A stretch of DNA of 12,552 nucleotides from JABSOG01 sp041583135. GTDB lineage: Bacteria > Pseudomonadota > Gammaproteobacteria > Enterobacterales > Alteromonadaceae. Of this stretch, positions 7,685 through 12,552 are shown piece after piece. A program made the position numbers and the translations under genes. Where the stretch lies: NCBI GenBank assembly GCA_041583135.1, contig JBFHGJ010000142.1, positions 1 through 12,552 on the forward strand, given 5' to 3'. The notes beneath the pieces were generated by a model that was given only the letters and a program-made list of their open reading frames with translations, had not been told where the DNA came from and ran no database searches. Position 1 is the first letter of the stretch; the number at the start of each line of letters is the position of its first letter.

Positions 7685-8461
7685 TTATAACTCCAGCCCT
7701 TTACGGTTATAGGTATCGAGCAACAAGGTTTTGAAGTTTTTCAGCTTTTCATCGAGCTTAGATTCAATAGCGCCGCCTTCGATATGTATGCGATAACTGC
7801 CCGGCAACAGGTTGTCTTCTTCAATCACTTTCATATTGGCCGGAAGCAACGATTGCAGGTTTAGCTCATCGAGAATATGCCTGTCTCTTGCACACAAACA
7901 CAGCTTTAGGGTCTCCTGCCCGGAAAACTCCTCCGCCAAGGTCTTAACCACCTCACGTACGTATTCTGCCTCTACCAGTTGTACTTCAATGATCTTCAGT
8001 ACCGCCGAGTAAACAATGTCAATCAGCACCGATTCATCTTTTAGCTCTATTACCGGCGCCGCACCGCCAAAGGTTTTCACCGCCTCTGTTAGGTCACGCT
8101 CAAGGCTCGCTTTGGTTTCAATCAGCTCTTGCTTTAACTTATCCTCTGTTGCCTGCCATTGCGCCTGACCCTCTTGTAACCCTTGGTCAAATCCCTTTTG
8201 TCGTTCCGCTTTGACGATGGCTTGTAGTTCACTGGCAAATAATGACTGTAGCAGCGCTTCGCGTTTCTCTTTAGGCAGAGCCAACAGTTCATGCTCAAGC
8301 ATTGCTAGTTTTTGTGCCTCGCTGAGCTTAGGCTCACCAACATGATGCTGCGCAGGATCAGGGGTCGTTGTAGCCTCGATTGGCTTTTGCTCGTTCTGTG
8401 ACCAGTTGAAACTTTGCCGCGCCTGTCCTTGTGCCTTATTCGCTTTGGTGATCACGCTCAT
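7685..8461 (-). CDS. fliH: Flagellar export regulator FliH
   Basis: Peripheral stalk protein that binds FliI and tethers it to FliN; 258 residues. After a polar N-terminal leader, residues 90-98 show the GxxxGxxxG repeat (GFDQGLQEG) typical of the FliH dimeric helix, then a long charged helix. The C-terminal domain ends with EDNLLPGSYRIHIEGGAIES and a closing amphipathic helix, matching the family pattern of FliH/SctL/V-type E subunits. The start overlaps the preceding FliG-like gene (ATGA). It appears complete. Confidence 0.92.
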   Translation of the reverse strand: MSVITKANKAQGQARQSFNWSQNEQKPIEATTTPDPAQHHVGEPKLSEAQKLAMLEHELLALPKEKREALLQSLFASELQAIVKAERQKGFDQGLQEGQAQWQATEDKLKQELIETKASLERDLTEAVKTFGGAAPVIELKDESVLIDIVYSAVLKIIEVQLVEAEYVREVVKTLAEEFSGQETLKLCLCARDRHILDELNLQSLLPANMKVIEEDNLLPGSYRIHIEGGAIESKLDEKLKNFKTLLLDTYNRKGLEL

Positions 8462-8817
8462 CGTTCGACTCCTTGATTTTGCGTGAGGTATTCGTTGAGC
8501 GCCTTGCGCAGCGACAATGCCCCTTTACCACCATCAAAGGCAAGCGCCACCGCTTTGACCTTCACTTCGTCGGACAGACCAAGTTTATCAATGTCAGCGG
8601 TGGTGTCTTCAGCTGTCGCAGGTTCATGGTTCCCCTCAAGCTGAGCCAGCAGCGCCGCAGGATTTTGCAGGCGCATTTTCTTCAATTGGCTGATCTCATT
8701 TTTGACCGCCTTAGCCGTCGCCTTATCCAATTTGGCCATCAGCCACAGCCTATCGAACCAGTTGACACTCAACAGCTTAAGCGCGATCAGTTTATGTGGG
8801 TCTACGTTAGCCGACAT
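8458..8817 (-). CDS. FliG-position small protein, resembles FliG N-terminal domain only
   Basis: The protein has 119 residues and sits between fliF and fliH, where fliG (about 330 residues) belongs. Residues 9-60 form three or four helices that align without gaps, from memory, with the FliF-binding N-terminal domain of Thermotoga FliG. The shared positions are the K-L-I-A-L-K-L-L opening, L30-D31, T34, E41-I42, L45 and K47. An acidic linker (about 61-77) leads to a short helical tail (about 80-112). The EHPQ-bearing middle domain and the C-terminal domain with the charged torque helix are absent. It is not a frameshifted remnant: the gene starts within the end of fliF (11-base overlap) and ends in ATGA with fliH, leaving no room for the rest. 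Alternatives are an SctK-like adaptor or an unrelated adaptor. The likely role is an adaptor from MS ring to C-ring without torque. Confidence 0.6.
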   Translation of the reverse strand: MSANVDPHKLIALKLLSVNWFDRLWLMAKLDKATAKAVKNEISQLKKMRLQNPAALLAQLEGNHEPATAEDTTADIDKLGLSDEVKVKAVALAFDGGKGALSLRKALNEYLTQNQGVER

Positions 8818-10207
8818 TTTGCTCTACCTTTGAATGACCTAACCATTGATTAAACTGTGCCATGGTTTGTTCTTTTTCCGCTTGATTGAGCGCTTTGCGT
8901 CGATTACCACCAAGCAATAACAGCAGCATCACAACGGCCAGTGCCAACACATACCAAAGTGGGTCGATTTGCCACCAAGGCTGCTCTGCTTTAGTCGGCT
9001 GATAAATCACTTCAGGTTGTTTCGGTTGTACGGTATCTGGTTTCATTGCAACTATCGGTTCTTCATTCACAGGCGCCTGCACAGTCGCTGGCGGCTCAAA
9101 GCTTTCAACCGATAACTGGTCGCCTCGGCCATGGTCTATACCAAGTCCGGCTGCAACTAAACTAGACAGCTTATCTCGTTCAACATCGCTAAGATCGGCC
9201 AAAATCGCGATGGCAACATTGAGCTTTTTAATCGACCCGGCATAAGACAATCGTTCTTCGGTATCGACGCCATGGTTGTATTCGGTTTCGATTTCTTTGT
9301 TGGGTGCCGGACTCGGCTCATCTTTAGACGCCTTGCGATAGTCAACCCGCTCTTTTTTGCGTGTCACAAAACCGCGTTCCTCACTATCGCCGAGCAGCGC
9401 TTTAGTTACCTTTTTGGTTTGGGTATAGGACAGCTCCGCACTTACCGACACCGCAACTTGAGCGGGGTTAAAGTACAGTGCCAACAAACGATAGGCTTTT
9501 TCTGTCAATTGCTGCTCTAGCGCCAGTTGTCCTTTGCTTTGCGGCTTTCCGGGTAACGGATCGCCATCGTTTTGCTCGGAGATCTGCACGCCTTCGCCGT
9601 TAAGTACAATGACATCTTTGGCGACAAGTCCTTCTACCGAGGCGGCAATCAAAGCCTGAACGCCACTGATACGCTCGTTAGACAACACCACACCCGGCTG
9701 GGCAATCAAAGAGACCGACGCTTTGGCTTTACTTTGCTCGGCAGAAAACAACTTACGCTGCGGGATCATGATATGAACCCGCGCCTGTTCAATTTCCTGA
9801 TAGGCGCTCAATGTGCGCTCCAACTCCCCTTGCAAGGCCCTTTGATAAGTGATCTTTTGCGCCTGTTCGGTCATCGAATAGTCTAGGTTGTCAAACAGTT
9901 CAAAGCCGACGTTCTTCCCCTCAACAGCTTGTGCTCCGGCGAGACTCACCTTCACGTTATTGGCAAGGCTTTCGTCAACCAATATGCCGGTGCCACTGTC
10001 ATCAAGGCTGTACTCAATCCCTTGTTGGTCGAGCTGGCTGGTCACTTTACTAAGCGCTTCTAAAGACTGTTCCTGATATATCATTTGCTTGGTCGGATTG
10101 ATCACTTTGTAAATCAAATAGCCGCTTAAGGCCAAGATCAACATCGAGATCAGCACCAACGATACTTTTTGTCCCTGAGATAATGCTTTAAAATCTATCA
10201 CTGACAT
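8807..10207 (-). CDS. fliF: MS-ring protein FliF, short cytoplasmic tail
   Basis: Inner-membrane ring protein that nucleates the basal body; 466 residues against about 550-560 usually. The first membrane segment is at about 15-35. The ring-building motifs follow: NVGFELFDNLDYSMTE, then TYQRALQGELERTL and EQARVHIMIPQRKLF. Further on is the beta-collar region with KKERVDYRK and TEERLSYAGSIKKLNVAIAI. The second membrane segment lies at about 416-434. Only about 32 residues follow it, against about 90 in Salmonella, yet they end in an NQWLGH segment reminiscent of the conserved RQWM terminus that binds FliG. The ribosome site AGGAG (10211-10215) overlaps the fliE stop. The shortened tail matches the reduced FliG-like protein next door. 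Confidence 0.95.
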   Translation of the reverse strand: MSVIDFKALSQGQKVSLVLISMLILALSGYLIYKVINPTKQMIYQEQSLEALSKVTSQLDQQGIEYSLDDSGTGILVDESLANNVKVSLAGAQAVEGKNVGFELFDNLDYSMTEQAQKITYQRALQGELERTLSAYQEIEQARVHIMIPQRKLFSAEQSKAKASVSLIAQPGVVLSNERISGVQALIAASVEGLVAKDVIVLNGEGVQISEQNDGDPLPGKPQSKGQLALEQQLTEKAYRLLALYFNPAQVAVSVSAELSYTQTKKVTKALLGDSEERGFVTRKKERVDYRKASKDEPSPAPNKEIETEYNHGVDTEERLSYAGSIKKLNVAIAILADLSDVERDKLSSLVAAGLGIDHGRGDQLSVESFEPPATVQAPVNEEPIVAMKPDTVQPKQPEVIYQPTKAEQPWWQIDPLWYVLALAVVMLLLLLGGNRRKALNQAEKEQTMAQFNQWLGHSKVEQNVG

Positions 10208-10213
10208 TCACTC

Positions 10214-10528
10214 CTAAAGCTGCATTCGCATCAGTTCCTGATAGCCTTCTACCAGCTTGTTACGCACTTCTATCGCCATCGATAGTTGCAATTTTGCCTG
10301 CTCCATGGTGACCATCAACTCATGTGTGCTCACCGGCTTATCCAGCGCCAAGTTGTGCAACTGCACGGTAGCACTGTTAAGCGTTTGATTAACCTCGGCG
10401 ACGCCACCTTTGAGCATGTCGCTAAAGGCGCTGCCCGGGGCATTGTAAGACGGCGTATTGACGCTGTTGTCAACTTGGGCAAAGTCTTTACTGCCGATGG
10501 CCGCAATTTGTTCGATACTCATACTCAT
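10214..10528 (-). CDS. fliE: MS ring-rod junction protein FliE
   Basis: The protein has 104 residues, the same as E. coli FliE. It joins the MS ring and FliP-FliR pore to the proximal rod and is among the first exported substrates. The C-terminal helices carry the family signature: VSTHELMVTMEQAKLQLSMA, then EVRNKLVEGYQELMRMQL. The start overlaps the flgC stop (ATGA); a second ATG two codons in is possible. fliF follows after six bases. It looks intact. Confidence 0.96.
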   Translation of the reverse strand: MSMSIEQIAAIGSKDFAQVDNSVNTPSYNAPGSAFSDMLKGGVAEVNQTLNSATVQLHNLALDKPVSTHELMVTMEQAKLQLSMAIEVRNKLVEGYQELMRMQL

Positions 10529-10935
10529 TTGCCTATCTCCATCGCTTTGGCTGACATCTCTTTGTAAGTATTAAAGGCTTTAACATTGGCCTCGTAAGCG
10601 CGAGTAGCCGCATTAAGCGCAATCATTTCTTCGGCCAAATTGACATTGGGCTTATAAACATTACCGTTGGCATCGGCCAGAGGATGATCGGGTTTAAATA
10701 CCGGCTTTGCCCCCTGTCCTTGTTTGACCCCAAGTGCGATGTTTTGTGTCAGCGCCAAATAGTCAGAAAACTGTGTCGGTGTGCTCGGTAGTGTGACCCC
10801 AACCGGCTGATAGCCGTTGATGGCATCACCACTTAACACGTTGGCATTGGCAATATTCATCGAAGCCGCCTCAAGCCGGGTACGTTCGTAATTCATACCA
10901 AATAAGTTGATTGCATAAATCTCTGCTATCGCCAT
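10525..10935 (-). CDS. flgC: Proximal rod protein FlgC
   Basis: Rod protein of 136 residues (E. coli 134). The N-terminal part has the rod-family motif ASMNIANANVLSGDAINGYQ, and the C-terminal part has PNVNLAEEMIALNAATRAYE with NVKAFNTYKEMSAKAMEIGK, close to the classic FlgC ending. It overlaps the flgB stop by one base (TAATG) and fliE by four. It assembles with FlgB, FlgF and FlgG as the drive shaft; the other two are not in this window. Confidence 0.96.
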   Translation of the reverse strand: MAIAEIYAINLFGMNYERTRLEAASMNIANANVLSGDAINGYQPVGVTLPSTPTQFSDYLALTQNIALGVKQGQGAKPVFKPDHPLADANGNVYKPNVNLAEEMIALNAATRAYEANVKAFNTYKEMSAKAMEIGK

Positions 10936-11309
10936 TAGCGTTTACCTCCACCAATTGCCACACTCATCAAGCCAAGCTGGCGACTGAGCGCATCGGCCAA
11001 CAGCTTGTATTTACCGGAAGCCAATAGAAGTTCAGCCGATTCTTGGTCAAGATGGATCTTTTCACTACTTGAGCGTTCGGTATGGGTGCTGACTTCGGCT
11101 TGCCAATTGTTTCGCAGGCTATCGATATAGCTTTGTTGGGCGCTGGGCGACAACTCATCGAGACGGCTGAGCATAGTAGAGAAGTCTACCGTTGTTTTTT
11201 GCCCACCCGGCACATTGGCGTTGGCCACATTGGCCGCCGCCGCCTTATGCTCGGCCTGCTTGATATTCATCGCCAGCTGTAATAGATCCAAGGTTACCTG
11301 TTCAATCAT
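10935..11309 (-). CDS. flgB: Proximal rod protein FlgB
   Basis: Rod protein of 124 residues, slightly shorter than E. coli FlgB (138). Residues 20-36 (HKAAAANVANANVPGG) match the rod-family ANANTPGY motif, but the final tyrosine is replaced by glycine. The C-terminal part, LDQESAELLLASGKYKLLAD through ALSRQLGLM, matches the helical end of FlgB. A strong ribosome site (AAGGA) lies about ten bases upstream, in the 15-base gap after flgI. It directly precedes flgC, as in nearly all clusters. Confidence 0.9.
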   Translation of the reverse strand: MIEQVTLDLLQLAMNIKQAEHKAAAANVANANVPGGQKTTVDFSTMLSRLDELSPSAQQSYIDSLRNNWQAEVSTHTERSSSEKIHLDQESAELLLASGKYKLLADALSRQLGLMSVAIGGGKR

Positions 11310-11324
11310 GCTCAGCTTTCCTTT

Positions 11325-12437
11325 TTATTGAATAACCAGTTCAGCATGTAATGCGCCGCTGCGCTTTAATGCCTGTAAAATCGCGATAATATCGCGGGTC
11401 GATAAATTGAGTTTTTTCAAAGACTGCACCAACTCGGCTATCCCTGTACCGCCCCGATTGACGTAAGTCGCATCGTGCCCTTCATCGACCGTTAACTCAG
11501 TGTCTTTAAGCACCTCGGTGCGCACCGAGTCGGGAATTCGGCCGATCAGGCCGCTGGGCTGAGAGGCGACAAAGTTGGTATCAATAACCAGCTTCAACGC
11601 ACCGTGAGAGATCACCACATCACCGATTTGAACATCTGCGCCAGAAACGATGGTACCCGTACGTTCATTGACTACAACCCGGGCCACATCGGCAGGTTCG
11701 ACCCAGGTGTTCTCAATTTCTGCCATCAGTTCAATCGGCACCGCTTCACCTTTTTTGGCGATGCGAATACGTCCTGCGTGCAACGCCTGTACGTCAAGGT
11801 CGCCAAATCGTTCCTTCAACGCCTTTGTTACCCGGCTGATGGTGGTAAAATCTGGTTCTGCCAATATCAGATGCACCGAACCATCGTCTTGGTAGTAACG
11901 GTTGTTAATCGACTTTTCGATGTTGCCGCCGTCAACCACGGTACCAACCGTTGGATGATTTTTTTGCACCACATTTTCATTGGCTTGAAATTGATAGCCG
12001 CCAACGGATACCGAGCCTTGTGCTAGGGCGTAAATTTCTTCGTTGGCCGCACGCAAAGGCGCCAGCAACAAGGTGCCGCCAGTTAAACTACGGGCATCAC
12101 CTACAGATGAAACTGAGACATCGATTTTATCCCCTTGCTGGGCAAATGGCGGCAGTTGCGCGGTAATGATCACCGCCGCCACGTTGCGACTTTTAATGTC
12201 ATCTGTACTGACGATGACGCCGAAACTCTCCAATGTATTACGAATGGACTGTAAAGTACTCTGCGAGCGCGCACTGTCGCCACTCCCCGATAAACCAACG
12301 ACTAAGCCATAACCAACTAGCGCATTGTCTCTCACGCCATCATAACGCGTTATGTCTTTCACCCGTACGGTTCCGGCCTGCACCAGCGCGCTGGTCGCCA
12401 GCAATACCGCTAACCAAACAAAACAGAACTTTTTCAT
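11325..12437 (-). CDS. flgI: Periplasmic P-ring protein FlgI
   Basis: P-ring subunit of 370 residues (E. coli 365). A signal peptide covers about residues 1-21 (KK, hydrophobic core, LVQA-G). The mature part begins with VRVKDITRYDGVRDN and continues with LVGYGLVVGLSGSGDS, KSRNVAAVIITAQLPPFA and GGTLLLAPL, all strongly conserved. The C-terminal LNLSTRDIIAILQALKRSGA is typical. Both cysteines that form the FlgI disulfide in E. coli are replaced: the LDSCAV position reads IGDVVI, and the AGCLRA position reads SGALHA. The only cysteine left is in the signal peptide, so folding should not need DsbA. It overlaps the flgH stop by one base (TAATG). A P-ring implies passage through peptidoglycan by a real rod. 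Confidence 0.97.
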   Translation of the reverse strand: MKKFCFVWLAVLLATSALVQAGTVRVKDITRYDGVRDNALVGYGLVVGLSGSGDSARSQSTLQSIRNTLESFGVIVSTDDIKSRNVAAVIITAQLPPFAQQGDKIDVSVSSVGDARSLTGGTLLLAPLRAANEEIYALAQGSVSVGGYQFQANENVVQKNHPTVGTVVDGGNIEKSINNRYYQDDGSVHLILAEPDFTTISRVTKALKERFGDLDVQALHAGRIRIAKKGEAVPIELMAEIENTWVEPADVARVVVNERTGTIVSGADVQIGDVVISHGALKLVIDTNFVASQPSGLIGRIPDSVRTEVLKDTELTVDEGHDATYVNRGGTGIAELVQSLKKLNLSTRDIIAILQALKRSGALHAELVIQ

Positions 12438-12552
12438 TACTTAAACCCCAACCATTTGAACAGCCGCGCAAAAATCCCAGATTCTTTACCGTCGGTCACT
12501 TCGCCTTGGCCGGTAAACTTAATGTCGGCATCAAACAATCGGCTCGACAACA
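12437..12552 (-). CDS. flgH: L-ring lipoprotein FlgH, C-terminal end only
   Basis: Only the last 37 codons are in the window; the gene continues past the right edge. The reading frame ends GIFARLFKWLGFK, with DADIKFTGQGEVTDGKESG before it. This corresponds to the end of FlgH ([23 protein letters not shown]-type, then RFF). It ends in TAATG, overlapping the flgI start by one base, the normal flgH-flgI order. FlgH forms the outer-membrane L-ring around the rod, so the host has an outer membrane. The N-terminal lipobox cannot be checked here. Confidence 0.88.
   Translation of the reverse strand, partial: LSSRLFDADIKFTGQGEVTDGKESGIFARLFKWLGFK

Noticed and set aside
6363..8461. A virulence-type (injectisome) secretion system instead of a flagellum
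   Set aside because: The presence of FlgB, FlgC, FliE, FlgD, FlgE, FlgI and FlgH is specific to flagella; only the FliM and FliG reductions resemble injectisomes.
8458..8817. Frameshifted or truncated fliG pseudogene
   Set aside because: Start and stop both overlap neighbours in coupled form, fliH begins immediately, and I see no leftover FliG middle or C-terminal sequence in other frames.

Overview
The window is one uninterrupted run of 17 flagellar genes, all on the minus strand and packed head to tail, so transcription runs from the right edge to the left. In transcription order they are: flgH (3' end only), flgI, flgB, flgC, fliE, fliF, a 119-residue FliG-like gene, fliH, fliI, fliJ, a fliK-position gene, flgD, flgE, fliM, fliN, fliO, fliP and a sigma-28-type sigma factor. 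No plus-strand gene, RNA gene, mobile element or CRISPR array is supported. No intergenic gap exceeds about 20 bases, apart from 72 bases at the left edge that continue outside the window. Gammaproteobacterial, perhaps marine, is my best guess from the protein sequences and moderate GC. The P-ring and L-ring genes show a diderm host. The genus cannot be fixed from this window.

By function the cluster splits into five groups. The outer rings and proximal rod are FlgH, FlgI, FlgB, FlgC and FliE. The MS ring and the export ATPase complex are FliF, FliH, FliI and FliJ. The hook and its assembly factors are the FliK-like protein, FlgD and FlgE. The C-ring and export gate are FliM, FliN, FliO and FliP. 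A dedicated sigma factor closes the run and probably drives late genes of this same system. The layout (flgHI, then flgBC-fliE..K, then flgDE, then fliMNOP, then sigma) is unlike the main E. coli or Vibrio polar arrangement. It looks like a secondary, laterally acquired or lateral-type flagellar system. fliQ, fliR, flhB, flhA, flgF, flgG and flagellin are not in the window.

The striking point is what the basal body has lost. The gene in the FliG slot encodes only about 119 residues. Its first 50 residues resemble the FliF-binding N-terminal domain of FliG, while the middle and the C-terminal torque domain are absent. FliM has only 254 residues and lacks both the N-terminal CheY-binding peptide and the middle-domain GGXG motif that binds FliG. 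FliF has a cytoplasmic tail of only about 32 residues. FliM, FliG and FliF have therefore shrunk in a matching way, while rod, hook, rings and export ATPase are retained. The simplest inference is an appendage that can be assembled and can export proteins, but that cannot rotate or switch by the known mechanism. It would be either a static filament or a secretion device, unless a complete FliG is supplied from elsewhere in the genome. The FliK-position protein and FlgD are also atypical.
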